A stretch of 60,583 nt of DNA, from assembly GCF_030149505.1 (NCBI RefSeq), contig NZ_JASBRN010000063.1, positions 1 to 60,583 of the forward strand, given 5' to 3'. The notes under the pieces are model-generated. The model saw nothing but the letters and a program-made list of their open reading frames with translations. It was not told where the DNA came from and searched no databases. Source of the stretch: Nocardioides sp. (GTDB taxonomy: Bacteria > Actinomycetota > Actinomycetes > Propionibacteriales > Nocardioidaceae). The translations under genes and the position numbers were made by a program. Of this stretch, positions 29,173 through 41,042 are shown piece after piece; positions within the stretch are counted from its first letter, which is position 1, and every line of letters starts with the position of its first letter.

Positions 29173-31185
29173 TCACTGCTCCTCGATCTCGCCGGTCGCC
29201 GTGTTGACCGAGATCACCGTAGGGCCGGACCCGTCCGCGCCGCTCCCCTGCGGGGCGACCGCCTGCTTGATCGCCTCGGCCGTGCGCACGCCGATGCCGG
29301 GGACCTGCGCCAGCTCCTCGACGTCGGCCTCGCGCAGCTTCTTCAGCGAGCCGAAGTGCTTCATCAGCGTCCGCCGGCGCACCTCGCCGAGGCCGGGCAC
29401 GTCGTCGAGCACGGACTCCACCATCGACTTCGAGCGCCGGTTGCGGTGGTGGGTGATGGCGAAGCGGTGGGCCTCGTCGCGGACCCGCTGCAGGAGGTAG
29501 AGGCCCTCGCTGCTGCGCGGCAGGATCACCGGGTCCTCCTCGCCCGGCACCCACACCTCCTCCAGCCGCTTGGCCAGGCCCACGACCGGGATGTCGTCGA
29601 TGCCGAGCTCGTCCAGCGCCTGCTGGGCCGCGGCCACCTGCGGCGGACCGCCGTCGACGACCACGAGACCGGATGCGTAGGCGAACTTGCGGGGCCGTCC
29701 GGTCTCGGGGTCGACCAGCATCGGGCCGGACGTCTCGTCGCCGGGGCGCAGCTCGGAGCGGGCCTGCTCGTCCAGCAGCCGGCGGAAGCGTCGCGTGATC
29801 ACCTCGTGCATCGACGCGACGTCGTTCTGCCCGTCGACGCCGCGGATGACGAACTTGCGGTACTCCCCCTTGCGGGGCAGGCCGTCCTCGAAGACCACCA
29901 TGGAGGCCACGACCTCGGTGCCCTGGAGGTTGGAGACGTCGTAGCACTCGATCCGCAGCGGGACGTCGTCGAGCTCGAGGGCCTGCTGGATCTCCTCCAG
30001 CGCCCGGTTGCGAGTGGTGAGGTCGCTGGCCCGCTTGGTCTTGTGCAGCGCCAGTGCCTGGGCGGCGTTGGTGGCCACCGTCTCGGCGAGGGTGCGCTTG
30101 TCGCCGCGCTGCGGCACCCGGATCCGCACCCGGCTCCCCCGCAGGTCGCCCAGCAGTTCCTCGAGGGTCTCGGCGTCCGGCGGGAGGGCGGGCACCAGCA
30201 CCTCGCGCGGGATGGAGTCGGGGTCGCCGGCGTAGAGCTGGAGGAGGAAGTTCTCCACCAGGTCGGGGGTCTCGCCCTCGTCCATCCGGTCCGCGACCCA
30301 CCCCCGCTGGCCACGGATGCGCCCACCGCGGACGTAGAAGACCTGCACCGCGACCTCGAGCGGGTCCTCGGCCAATGCGATCACGTCGGCGTCGGCGCCG
30401 TCGCCGAGGACCACGGCCTGCTTCTCCAGGGCGCGCTGCATCGCGCCGAGGTCGTCACGCAGCCGGGCGGCCTTCTCGAAGTCGAGGGCGTCGCTCGCGG
30501 CGTACATCTCCTTCTCGATGCGCCGGATGAAGGGCCGGGTCTGACCGCCCATGAAGTCGCAGAAGTCCTCCACGATCGCGCGGTGCTCCTCTGCGGACAC
30601 GTTGCCCACACAGGGCGCCGAGCACTTGTCGATGTAGCCCAGCAGGCAGGGCCGGCCCACCTGCGCGGAGCGCTTGAAGACCCCGTTGGAGCACGAGCGC
30701 ATCGGGAAGACCCGCAGCAGGATGTCGACGGTCTCGCGGATCGCCCAGGCATGGGAGTAGGGCCCGAAGTAGCGCGTGCCGCGGCGCTTGGCCCCCCGCC
30801 CGACCATGACCCGGGGGAACTCCTCGCCGACGGTCACCGCCAGCCAGGGGTAGGACTTGTCGTCGCGGTACTTGACGTTGAACCGGGGGTCGAACTCCTT
30901 GATCCAGGAGTACTCCAGCTGCAGCGCCTCGACCTCGGTGTTGACCACCGTCCACTCCACCGACGCCGCGGTCGTGACCATGGTGGCCGTGCGCTGGTGC
31001 AGGTTGGCGACGTCCTGGAAGTACGACGACAGCCGGGCCCGCAGGCTCTTGGCCTTCCCGACGTAGATGACCCGGCCCTGCGCGTCCCGGAACCGGTAGA
31101 CCCCCGGCTTCGTGGGGATCGAGCCGGGCTCGGGACGATACGACAGTGGCCCTCGGGTGGTGCGGCGGGCGGGTCGGGAGGGCAC
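29173..31185 (-). CDS. uvrC: Excinuclease ABC subunit UvrC
   Basis: UvrC makes both cuts beside a DNA lesion held by UvrB. The 670-residue protein has the N-terminal GIY-YIG nuclease ([23 protein letters not shown], in part), a UVR domain that contacts UvrB ([21 protein letters not shown] region), the C-terminal RNase H-like nuclease ([20 protein letters not shown] region) and a helix-hairpin-helix end. A TAGGCT hexamer lies exactly six bases before the GTG at 31185, which suggests a leaderless mRNA. It begins the uvrC-rapZ-yvcK-whiA run. Confidence 0.96.
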   Translation of the reverse strand: MPSRPARRTTRGPLSYRPEPGSIPTKPGVYRFRDAQGRVIYVGKAKSLRARLSSYFQDVANLHQRTATMVTTAASVEWTVVNTEVEALQLEYSWIKEFDPRFNVKYRDDKSYPWLAVTVGEEFPRVMVGRGAKRRGTRYFGPYSHAWAIRETVDILLRVFPMRSCSNGVFKRSAQVGRPCLLGYIDKCSAPCVGNVSAEEHRAIVEDFCDFMGGQTRPFIRRIEKEMYAASDALDFEKAARLRDDLGAMQRALEKQAVVLGDGADADVIALAEDPLEVAVQVFYVRGGRIRGQRGWVADRMDEGETPDLVENFLLQLYAGDPDSIPREVLVPALPPDAETLEELLGDLRGSRVRIRVPQRGDKRTLAETVATNAAQALALHKTKRASDLTTRNRALEEIQQALELDDVPLRIECYDVSNLQGTEVVASMVVFEDGLPRKGEYRKFVIRGVDGQNDVASMHEVITRRFRRLLDEQARSELRPGDETSGPMLVDPETGRPRKFAYASGLVVVDGGPPQVAAAQQALDELGIDDIPVVGLAKRLEEVWVPGEEDPVILPRSSEGLYLLQRVRDEAHRFAITHHRNRRSKSMVESVLDDVPGLGEVRRRTLMKHFGSLKKLREADVEELAQVPGIGVRTAEAIKQAVAPQGSGADGSGPTVISVNTATGEIEEQ

Positions 31186-31280
31186 CGGCCCAGCCTACGA
31201 GTGCGCGCCGACACCGGGCCGGGTGGTGCACCCGTGCCCGACGGCCGTGGGGTGGGGCGACAGGGGGCCGGGAGAGCCGG

Positions 31281-31787
31281 TCAGGCGCGGGAGATGTCGG
31301 TGCCCTGGATCCGCAGCTGGACGGCGCCGAGCGGCGACTGGGCCGGACCCGCCGTCGGGGCACCGGACGCCAGGTCGAAGACCGAGCCGTGGCACGGGCA
31401 GACGATGCCCTCCTCGGTGACCCGGTCGACCGGGCACCCCTGGTGGGGGCAGGTGATGGAGAAGCCGAGGAACTCGCCGTCGCTGGGCTGCGTCACGACC
31501 AGGCCCTCGTCGGGGAAGACCGCGCCGCCGCCCACGGGGACGTCGGCGGTCGAGGCGAAGGAGGACGCGGCCTCGGCGGTCTCGCCCTCGGCAGGCGCCT
31601 GGGGCGTCGCCGGGGTCTGGGTGGTCGCGGCCTGCGGGTCCACGGCGTTCTCCTCGCCGCCGCAAGCGGCCAGGAGCGGCACGCCGATGCCGACGCCCGC
31701 CACCCCGGTCAGGGCGTGGCGGCGCGAGAGCCGGGTGCCCGCGACGGGCTGGGTGGGCTGGTCCGTGGCCTGGGTGCGCTCGCTCAT
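31281..31787 (-). CDS. Tat-exported Rieske [2Fe-2S] lipoprotein
   Basis: The 168-residue protein has a Tat-type signal (SRRHALTG, residues 21-28) ending in a lipobox with C42 (PLLAAC). A Thr/Pro/Ala-rich spacer follows, then a Rieske domain with C113-x-H115 and C130-x2-H133 as cluster ligands and C118/C132 as the likely disulfide. It should be folded and loaded with cluster before export, then anchored on the outer face of the membrane for electron transfer. Its partner is not evident. A GAGAGGA ribosome site precedes the ATG at 31787. It lies between uvrA and uvrC, all leftward. Confidence 0.9.
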   Translation of the reverse strand: MSERTQATDQPTQPVAGTRLSRRHALTGVAGVGIGVPLLAACGGEENAVDPQAATTQTPATPQAPAEGETAEAASSFASTADVPVGGGAVFPDEGLVVTQPSDGEFLGFSITCPHQGCPVDRVTEEGIVCPCHGSVFDLASGAPTAGPAQSPLGAVQLRIQGTDISRA

Positions 31788-31854
31788 CGTGGTCCTCTCG
31801 GGGGATGGTGCGGCGAGCCTAGCCAGCCGACCCACACCCGAACGGGCCTCGCCG

Positions 31855-34929
<3,075 letters not shown>

Positions 34930-34993
34930 AGGGAGGTCTCCTCGGGTCGGGCCCGGTCGGTCGCGCCCGAGGTCCCGGCCCCGTCGGAGCCGC

Positions 34994-35009
34994 TCGAACA
35001 CGTGTTCGT
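34994..35009. promoter_or_regulatory. LexA (SOS) box upstream of uvrA
   Basis: TCGAACACGTGTTCGT agrees with the actinobacterial SOS palindrome TCGAAC-N4-GTTCGA at all but the last base. It lies 65 bases before uvrA, a known SOS gene in many actinobacteria. The metallo-hydrolase gene on the other side starts 188 bases away. Confidence 0.75.
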
Positions 35010-35196
35010 CATCGTACGTCGGGCCCCGGCACGTTCGCCGGTCGAGGCCCGTCGGGCACCATCTCACGCAGCGCCGACAGTGACCGGAACACCCGCGCGG
35101 AGCCTCGCGTTCCCTCCGGTCGCCCTGCAGGATGTGAGCGTGCACACGACTCCCGGACGCGGCGACCAGATAAGCGACGACTCCTACGACGGCGAC

Positions 35197-35850
35197 GTGA
35201 CCCCCGGTGGACCCCCGCAGGTGCGCGACCTCGGCTGCCTCCGGCTGACCAAGCTCGCGGTGGACCCCCAGATGAGCAACAACTGCTACCTGCTGCGCTG
35301 CACCGAGACCGGTGAGCAGCTCCTGGTCGACGCGGCCAGCGAGGCGCCCGCGCTGCTCGAGCTCCTCGGCGACGGGGGCCTGGCCACCGTCGTCACCACC
35401 CACCAGCACTGGGACCACCACCGCGCGCTCGCGGAGGTGGTCGCGGCCACCGGCGCGAGCGTCCTCGTGGGCGAGCCGGACGCCGACGCCGTCACCGAGC
35501 AGACGGGGGTGGCCGTGGACCGTCGTCTCGCCCACGGGGACGCCGTCACCGTGGGCAGCTGCGAGCTGGAGGTGCTGGCGATCGCGGGGCACACGCCGGG
35601 CTCGGTGGCACTCGTGCACCGCACGGCCGACGGCGGCACCCACCTGTTCACCGGCGACTCGCTCTTCCCCGGCGGCGTCGGCGCGACCTTCGGGGACGCC
35701 GACGCCTTCGCCCAGCTCATCGACGAGGTCGAGGAGAAGATCTTCGGCACGCTGCCCGACGACACGTGGTTCTACCCCGGTCATGGCGGTGACTCCACGC
35801 TGGGCGAGCAGCGCCCGCACCTGGCGGAGTGGCGCGAGCGCGGCTGGTGA
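35197..35850 (+). CDS. Metallo-beta-lactamase-fold hydrolase (glyoxalase II-like)
   Basis: The 217-residue protein has the metal-binding set THQHWDHH (HxHxDH), [15 protein letters not shown] and YPGHGG, as in glyoxalase II and related thioester hydrolases. I take the GTG at 35197 because the frame upstream has rare codons and because TACGAC lies six bases before it, like other starts here. A GTG at 35134 would add 21 residues. It is divergent from uvrA, an arrangement common in actinobacteria. The substrate is unknown, although an acylated thiol such as a mycothiol adduct is plausible. Confidence 0.85.
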   Translation: MTPGGPPQVRDLGCLRLTKLAVDPQMSNNCYLLRCTETGEQLLVDAASEAPALLELLGDGGLATVVTTHQHWDHHRALAEVVAATGASVLVGEPDADAVTEQTGVAVDRRLAHGDAVTVGSCELEVLAIAGHTPGSVALVHRTADGGTHLFTGDSLFPGGVGATFGDADAFAQLIDEVEEKIFGTLPDDTWFYPGHGGDSTLGEQRPHLAEWRERGW

Positions 35851-35892
35851 GCCGCGCCCGCGCGAAGCGGGTCAGGAGCAGGTCACAGGGGG

Positions 35893-37008
35893 TCAGGAGT
35901 AGGTCGCGCGGACCGTGTCGGTGACCGGCACGGACTGGCAGCCGAGCCGGATGCCGTCGGCGATGTCCTCGTCGTCGAGGACGTCGTTGTGCAGCATCTT
36001 GACCTCGCCCTCCAGCAGCCGCACGGCGCAGGCCGAGCACTCCCCTTCGCGGCACGAGTAGGGCGCCTTGACGCCCCTGGCCTCGAGGTGCTCGAGCATC
36101 GTGGTGCCGGGCTGCCAGTCGTCGAAGACGTGGGTCTCGCCGTCGAGCTCGACCTCGAGTCGCACCGGGGCCTGCGGCCCGTCCGGTACGCCGTCCGCCG
36201 GCTCGACCCCGCCCTCGGTGTCGGACTCGGCTGCGGCGACCTCTGCTGCGGCAGCCGCTACCTCGGCCACGTCGCCGAAGGGGTTGCCGCCCAGGGAGAC
36301 GAACTTCTCCTGGTGCCGGCGCTCGCGGGGGAACTCCAGCTCGCGCAGCGCCGTGGTCACCAGCTTCATGAACGGCGCCGGTCCGCACACGAAGGCGTCC
36401 CAGGTGGTGTAGGCCGACGCGAACGCGCGCAGCTGCTCACCGGTCGGCAGCCCCTGGACCGACTCCAGCCAGTGGACGACCTGGAGCCGGTCGGGGTGCT
36501 CAGCGGCCAGCCTGGTCAGCTCGGAGGCGAAGATGACCGACCGCTCGTCGCGGTTGGCGTAGAACACCACGATCCGGCCCGAGCCCTGGTCGAGCGCGGT
36601 GCGGGTGATGGACATGATCGGCGTGACGCCGGAGCCGCCCGCGAAGAGCAGCAGGTCGGCGTCCAGCGAGGCCGGGGTGAAGATGCCGCTCGGCGGCAGC
36701 ACCCGCATCGTCGACCCGACGTCGAGGTGGTCGCAGACCCAGTTGGAGGCGTAGCCGTCGACGGTGCGCTTGACGGTGACCGTGAGCGGCCCCCCGTCGT
36801 GCGGCGAGGACGACAGCGAGTAGCAGCGCGCCGCCAGGCCGTCGCGGTCGCTGGGCACGGCGAGGGTGAGGAACTGGCCCGGCTTGTAGCGGAAGGCGTC
36901 CTGCGCACCCTCGGGCACGGCGAAGGAGATGGAGCGGGCGTCGGCCGTCTCGTCCGTGACGGCGACGACCTCCAGCACATACGACGGGTCACTCGAGGTC
37001 TGGCTCAC
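35893..37008 (-). CDS. kshB: 3-ketosteroid 9-alpha-hydroxylase reductase component (KshB)
   Basis: KshB passes electrons from NADH to the Rieske oxygenase KshA. The 371-residue product has an FAD domain with RCYSLSSS at 61-68, an NAD domain with GGSGVTP at 124-130 and a C-terminal plant-type [2Fe-2S] domain with C319, C324, C327 and C357 (YSCREGECSAC). An Ala/Glu-rich linker of about 45 residues joins the last two. The GTG at 37008 lies six bases after the small gene below and the group is led by kshA, so the three form one leftward operon. Other ring-hydroxylase reductases share this layout, but the neighbour kshA supports the name. Confidence 0.88.
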   Translation of the reverse strand: MSQTSSDPSYVLEVVAVTDETADARSISFAVPEGAQDAFRYKPGQFLTLAVPSDRDGLAARCYSLSSSPHDGGPLTVTVKRTVDGYASNWVCDHLDVGSTMRVLPPSGIFTPASLDADLLLFAGGSGVTPIMSITRTALDQGSGRIVVFYANRDERSVIFASELTRLAAEHPDRLQVVHWLESVQGLPTGEQLRAFASAYTTWDAFVCGPAPFMKLVTTALRELEFPRERRHQEKFVSLGGNPFGDVAEVAAAAAEVAAAESDTEGGVEPADGVPDGPQAPVRLEVELDGETHVFDDWQPGTTMLEHLEARGVKAPYSCREGECSACAVRLLEGEVKMLHNDVLDDEDIADGIRLGCQSVPVTDTVRATYS

Positions 37009-37014
37009 GGTGGT

Positions 37015-37320
37015 TCAGTATCCGTCCTCTGCTCCGATGGTCAGCCGCCCGTCCCGCACCGCGGCCTCGATGCTCGCCGACATCCGGGGGCAGGCGTGGT
37101 GCAGCAGCCGTCCGTCGGGGCTCTCGGCGCGACGGCGTACGAGGTCGGGGCAGGCGGCCGCGGCCTGGCTGCTCCACTGCACCGAGGTGTGGTGCTCGCT
37201 GTTCTTCTTCACCCCGACCGCGGCCAGGCAGTCCAGGCACTCGACCCGGGTGAGCCTGGCCTGGGTGTAGCGCCGCTGGTCCTCGAGGGTCTCGGGGTCG
37301 GTGGGGACGAAGGACGCCAC
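37015..37320 (-). CDS. Conserved-looking small protein in the kshA-kshB operon, function unknown
   Basis: I do not recognise a named family. The 101-residue product (GTG at 37320, one base after the kshA stop) has an acidic start, then RVECLDCLAAVGVKKNSEHH with a CxxC pair, QAAAACPDL and HHACPRM, so four cysteines and four histidines could bind a metal. The second half has a short SIEAAVRDG helix. A GGGGA ribosome site lies in the end of kshA. Its position between oxygenase and reductase genes suggests a part in the same reaction, such as cluster supply or complex assembly, but this is inference. A small unknown protein (Rv3527) also lies beside kshA in M. tuberculosis; I cannot confirm homology. 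Confidence 0.8.
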   Translation of the reverse strand: MASFVPTDPETLEDQRRYTQARLTRVECLDCLAAVGVKKNSEHHTSVQWSSQAAAACPDLVRRRAESPDGRLLHHACPRMSASIEAAVRDGRLTIGAEDGY

Positions 37321-37321
37321 C

Positions 37322-38524
37322 TCAGGTCCCCGACATGAGGGCCGGGTCGGCACCCTCCGCCTCGGACGCGGACGCAGCCTCGGCGGCGGCGTCCTCCTCG
37401 GCCTTGCGGGCCAGGTTGGCCGCGACCTCGTCCTGCCAGAACTCGTTGGCCTTGTCGGTGTCGACCTCGAACTCGAAGCGGTCGGTCATGTCCGGGGTGA
37501 TGTCGGCGACGTCGACGTAGAACTGCTCGTACCACCGGCGCAGCTGGTAGACCGGGCCGTCCTCCTCGCACAGGAGCGGGTTCTGGACCGGCACCTTGTT
37601 CTTCCAGATGTGGACGTCCTGCAGGAAGCCCTGGCCGAACATGTCGGCGTACTTCTGGCCGATGAAGGCGGCGGTCTCGTCGTCCATGCCCTCGGGCTTC
37701 TCCACGATGATGCCGTACTGCAGCGTGAAGGAGTCCGGGCCGGTGGCGATGTGGGTGTTGATGAGCACGACCTCGGTCTTGAAGCCCTTGTAGTCGGTCC
37801 AGAGCCAGTTGATCATGTAGCTCGGGCCGTAGTAGGTCGCCTCGGACTTGAGGAAGAAGTCCTCCGAGCCGTAGCCGCCGCTGACGTCGGGGCGGCCCTT
37901 GGACTCCATGAACTGGGTGGCCTGCTGGCCCTCGAAGACGTTGCGGAAGCTGGTCGGGAAAGCCAGGTGCACGTAGTAGAAGTGCGCCATGTCGACGACG
38001 TTGTCGATCAGCTCGCGGCAGTTGGAGCCCTCGATCTGCTCGGTCTCCCAGACCCAGTCGGTGTACTTCCCGCTGGTCAGGCCCGGCAGCTCCGGTGGCA
38101 GCAGCGACTCGTCGGGGGCCGAGCCCTCGGGGTCGAACCAGATGAAGAGCTGCTGGTTGCGGATCGCGGTCGCGTAGCGCTGGGTGCGGGCGCGCAGCGG
38201 GACCCGGCGGGCGTAGGGGATCTGCTTGCACTTGCCGTCGCCGCCCCACCGCCAGTCGTGGAAGGGGCAGGCGATCTCGTCGCCCTTGACCTGGCCCTGG
38301 GTCAGGTCCCCACCCATGTGGCGGCAGTAGCCGTCCAGGACGTTGAGCCCGCCGGTGCTGTCCTGCCAGACGACGAGCTTGCCGCCGAAGGCGGGCACGG
38401 AGTGCGGCTTGCCGTCGGTGAAGCGTCGCTCCAGCCCGAGGCAGTGCCAGCCCCGCGCGTAGCGGTCGGGCGCGATGCCCTGGTCGAGGTGGCGGGTGCC
38501 GGTGGGGGTGGCCGTGCCGGTCAT
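37322..38524 (-). CDS. kshA: 3-ketosteroid 9-alpha-hydroxylase oxygenase component (KshA)
   Basis: KshA adds oxygen at C9 of 3-keto steroids such as androstadienedione, which leads to opening of ring B. The 400-residue protein has the Rieske ligands C67-x-H69 and C86-x2-H89 and the mononuclear iron region ELIDNVVDMAHFYYVH with H181 and H186, with a third ligand near D303. As I recall, these positions are nearly identical to those in M. tuberculosis KshA. The ATG at 38524 follows a GGGAGG ribosome site. The C-terminal tail is Ala/Glu-rich. A KstR-type box at 38561-38574 lies in the promoter shared with fadE26. Confidence 0.93.
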   Translation of the reverse strand: MTGTATPTGTRHLDQGIAPDRYARGWHCLGLERRFTDGKPHSVPAFGGKLVVWQDSTGGLNVLDGYCRHMGGDLTQGQVKGDEIACPFHDWRWGGDGKCKQIPYARRVPLRARTQRYATAIRNQQLFIWFDPEGSAPDESLLPPELPGLTSGKYTDWVWETEQIEGSNCRELIDNVVDMAHFYYVHLAFPTSFRNVFEGQQATQFMESKGRPDVSGGYGSEDFFLKSEATYYGPSYMINWLWTDYKGFKTEVVLINTHIATGPDSFTLQYGIIVEKPEGMDDETAAFIGQKYADMFGQGFLQDVHIWKNKVPVQNPLLCEEDGPVYQLRRWYEQFYVDVADITPDMTDRFEFEVDTDKANEFWQDEVAANLARKAEEDAAAEAASASEAEGADPALMSGT

Positions 38525-38560
38525 GTGGACCTCCCGGGTCTGGGGACGGTGGACCAAAAC

Positions 38561-38574
38561 GAGAACAGGTTATA
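38561..38574. promoter_or_regulatory. KstR-type operator between kshA and fadE26
   Basis: GAGAACAGGTTATA fits TnnAACnnGTTnnA at every fixed base but the first (G instead of T). It sits in the 136-base space between two divergent steroid genes and overlaps a TATAGT hexamer (38571-38576), a likely -10 for fadE26. Both directions could be repressed by one KstR dimer and freed by a steroid CoA thioester. Confidence 0.65.
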
Positions 38575-38660
38575 GTTTTTGACGAGGCGTGACCAGCGAC
38601 ACCCGGACCTGCGCCCCCTGCGACTCATCCTCCCCCGTTCCGCCCCGATGGGAGCACCAC

Positions 38661-39848
38661 ATGCACCTCGCCCTCGAACCCGCCCAGATCGCCCTGCGCG
38701 AGGAGCTGCGGGAGTACTTCGGCAACCTGGTCACGCCCGAGATCCGCGCGGGCCTCTCGTCCGCGACCGGGGAGTTCGGCGAGGAGGGCGTCTACAAGGC
38801 CGTCATCCGTCAGCTCGGAACCGACGGCTGGCTGGGCATCGGCTGGCCGGAGGAGTACGGCGGCCAGGCGCGCTCGATGGTCGACCAGCTCATCTTCACC
38901 GACGTCGCGGCCGACTTCGGCGTGCCGATCCCCTACCTGACGCTCAACACGGTGGGGCCGACGATCATGCGCTACGGGACCGAGGAGCAGAAGGAGTACT
39001 TCCTCCCCAAGATCCTCGCCGGCGAGCTCCACTTCTCCATCGGCTACTCCGAGCCCGGCTCGGGCACCGACCTCGCCTCGCTGCGGACCAGGGCGGTCCG
39101 CGAGGGCGACGAGTGGGTCATCAACGGCCAGAAGATGTGGACCTCGCTCATCCAGTACGCCGACTGGATCTGGCTGGCCTGCCGCACCGACGCCGACCTG
39201 CCCCGCCACAAGGGCCTGTCGATGATCCTGGTCCCCAAGGACTCCCCCGGCTTCTCCTTCACCCCGGTCCACACCGTCGCCGGCGTGCACACCAGCGCCA
39301 CCTACTACGAGGACGTCCGGGTGCCCGTGGGCAACCTGGTCGGCGAGCTCAACGGCGGCTGGTCGCTCATGACCGACCAGCTCAACGCCGAGCGGGTGGC
39401 CCTCACCTCCTCCGCGCCGCTCACGCAGTCGCTGAAGCTCGTGCGCGAGTGGGCCCAGCAGACCAAGAACCCCGACGGCCACCGGGTCATCGACGCCGAG
39501 TGGGTGCAGATCGCGCTCGGCCGCGCGCACGCACGGGTCGAGATGCTCACCCTGCTGAACTGGAAGCTGGCCTCCGACGCCGACCGCGGCATCGCGCTGT
39601 CCCCGGCCGAGGCCTCGGCCACCAAGATCTACGGCTCCGAGCTGGCGACGGACGTCTACCGCTCGCTCATGGAGATCGTCGGCCCCCACTCCGGCCTCAC
39701 CGCCGACTCCGAGGGCGCCGTGCTCGCCGGACGCCTCGAGCGCTTCCACCGCTCCTCGCTCGTCATGACCTTCGGCGGCGGCACCAACGAGATCCAGCGC
39801 GACATCATCGGCTACGTCGGTCTCGGCCTGCCTGCCGCGAAGCGCTGA
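38661..39848 (+). CDS. fadE26: Sterol side-chain acyl-CoA dehydrogenase, FadE26/ChsE4-like
   Basis: The 395-residue protein is an acyl-CoA dehydrogenase with the FAD-site motifs FSIGYSEPGSGTDLASL and VINGQKMWTSLIQYADW, and the C-terminal MTFGGGTNEIQRDIIGYVG. In Mycobacterium the FadE26-FadE27 pair (ChsE4-ChsE5) is a heterotetramer that desaturates the C26-oyl-CoA side chain of cholesterol. The paired gene follows here. I chose the ATG at 38661 (GGGAG eight bases upstream) because the family begins at this point. A GTG at 38589 would add 24 residues. A KstR-type box lies upstream. The name rests on pairing, context and general likeness. Confidence 0.85.
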   Translation: MHLALEPAQIALREELREYFGNLVTPEIRAGLSSATGEFGEEGVYKAVIRQLGTDGWLGIGWPEEYGGQARSMVDQLIFTDVAADFGVPIPYLTLNTVGPTIMRYGTEEQKEYFLPKILAGELHFSIGYSEPGSGTDLASLRTRAVREGDEWVINGQKMWTSLIQYADWIWLACRTDADLPRHKGLSMILVPKDSPGFSFTPVHTVAGVHTSATYYEDVRVPVGNLVGELNGGWSLMTDQLNAERVALTSSAPLTQSLKLVREWAQQTKNPDGHRVIDAEWVQIALGRAHARVEMLTLLNWKLASDADRGIALSPAEASATKIYGSELATDVYRSLMEIVGPHSGLTADSEGAVLAGRLERFHRSSLVMTFGGGTNEIQRDIIGYVGLGLPAAKR

Positions 39849-39883
39849 CCCCCGCCTCCCCTCTGCCTCCAGGACGGACCGAC

Positions 39884-40987
39884 ATGGACTTCTCCTTCAC
39901 CCCCGAGCAGGACGACGCCGCTGCGCTGGCCGCCCAGATCCTCGACGCCCGCGTGACCAACGACCGGCAGAAGGCCGTCGAGGCCACCGGCTCCCGCTTC
40001 GACCCCGACCTCTGGGCCGCCCTCGGCGAGGCCGGCCTGCTCTCCCTCGCGGTCCCGGAGTCGTACGGCGGCGCCGGGCTCGGCCTCATCGAGCTGTGCC
40101 GGGTGCTGGACGAGGCGGGCCGCCGGGTCGCGCCGGTCCCGCTCGCGACCCACGGGGCTGCGGCCCTGCTCCTGGCCGAGGCCGGCTCCGCCGAGCTCAA
40201 CGAGCGGTGGCTCCCCGGCGCGGCGAGCGGCGAGTCGGTCCTCACCGTGGCCCTGGCCGAGGAGCGCACGCACCTGCCGACGCTCCCGGTCGTCTCGGCC
40301 ACCTCGACCGACGCGGGCTGGGTGCTGTCCGGCAGCAAGTCGCTGGTCCGCGCGGGCGACCGCGCCGCGGCGTACCTCGTCAGCGCGACCACGCCCGAGG
40401 GCGTCGGGGTGTTCCTGGTCGAGGCCGGTGCCGCCGGCGCCAGCACCACCCCGGGCCGCACGAGCGACGGCGACACCGTCGTGCGCCTCGACCTGCTGCG
40501 CACGCCGGGCACCCCGGTCGGCGCGCTGGACGGCAGCACCGCGAACCGCCTGGGCGACCTGGTCACGGTCACCACCGCCGCGGAGCTGCTCGGGATCACC
40601 GAGGGTGCGCTGCGGCTGACCGCGCAGTACGCCAAGACCCGCGAGCAGTTCGGTCGCCCGATCGGCACCTTCCAGGCGGTCTCCCAGCGACTGGCCGACG
40701 GCTACATCGACGTGCTCGGCCAGCGGCTGACCCTGTGGTCGGCCGCCTGGCGGCTCGCCGAGGGCCTGCCCGCCGACACCGAGGTCGCGATCGCGAAGCT
40801 GTGGGCCGCGGACGCCGCCCACCGGCTGGCCCACACCACCGTGCACGTGCACGGTGGTGTCGGCATCGACCTCGACGGCGAGGCGCACCGCTACTTCACG
40901 ACCGCCAAGCGGCTGGAGTTCGCCTTCGGTGGCGCCACCGAGCAGGCCCTCTCGATCGGCCGCGTGCTCGCGGCCGAGCCGGCCTGA
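39884..40987 (+). CDS. fadE27: Sterol side-chain acyl-CoA dehydrogenase, FadE27/ChsE5-like
   Basis: The 367-residue protein starts MDFSFTPEQDDAAALAAQIL and has the acyl-CoA dehydrogenase fold (LSLAVPESYGGAGLGLIELC, QYAKTREQFGRPIGTFQAVSQ, VHVHGGVGIDLDGEAHRYF). It follows fadE26 by 35 bases and should form the mixed complex with it. In the mycobacterial pair only some active-site parts are kept in each chain (as I recall), which explains two divergent genes side by side. It is probably on the same KstR-controlled mRNA. Its 3' end is followed at once by a repeat element and the next ligase gene. Confidence 0.85.
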   Translation: MDFSFTPEQDDAAALAAQILDARVTNDRQKAVEATGSRFDPDLWAALGEAGLLSLAVPESYGGAGLGLIELCRVLDEAGRRVAPVPLATHGAAALLLAEAGSAELNERWLPGAASGESVLTVALAEERTHLPTLPVVSATSTDAGWVLSGSKSLVRAGDRAAAYLVSATTPEGVGVFLVEAGAAGASTTPGRTSDGDTVVRLDLLRTPGTPVGALDGSTANRLGDLVTVTTAAELLGITEGALRLTAQYAKTREQFGRPIGTFQAVSQRLADGYIDVLGQRLTLWSAAWRLAEGLPADTEVAIAKLWAADAAHRLAHTTVHVHGGVGIDLDGEAHRYFTTAKRLEFAFGGATEQALSIGRVLAAEPA

Positions 40988-41002
40988 CCCACCGCACCCC
41001 CC

Positions 41003-41042
41003 GGTGGTCGAGCAGCGAGCGCAGCGAGCGGGCGTCGAGACC
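41003..41042. repeat. Nocardioides-type palindromic repeat at the start of the ligase gene
   Basis: The 40-base element begins GGTGGTCGAGCAGCGAGC and ends GGCGTCGAGACC. I recall near-identical, imperfectly palindromic units scattered through Nocardioides and related genomes. It starts 16 bases after the fadE27 stop and supplies the GTG start codon (41004) and first 13 codons of the next gene. Confidence 0.7.

Noticed and set aside
34994..35009. The palindrome upstream of uvrA as a further KstR operator.
   Set aside because: The half-sites AAC and GTT are four bases apart, as in LexA boxes. KstR sites have two bases between them.
34930..35820. Extension of the uvrA frame upstream of 34929, which would add almost 300 residues.
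   Set aside because: The added residues are unlike any UvrA, they cross a LexA box and the divergent hydrolase gene, and UvrA normally begins at the [15 protein letters not shown] region.
38589..38660. A GTG at 38589 as the fadE26 start.
   Set aside because: The 24 extra residues (Cys, Pro and Ser-rich) do not resemble acyl-CoA dehydrogenase N-termini, and the ATG at 38661 has a good GGGAG site.
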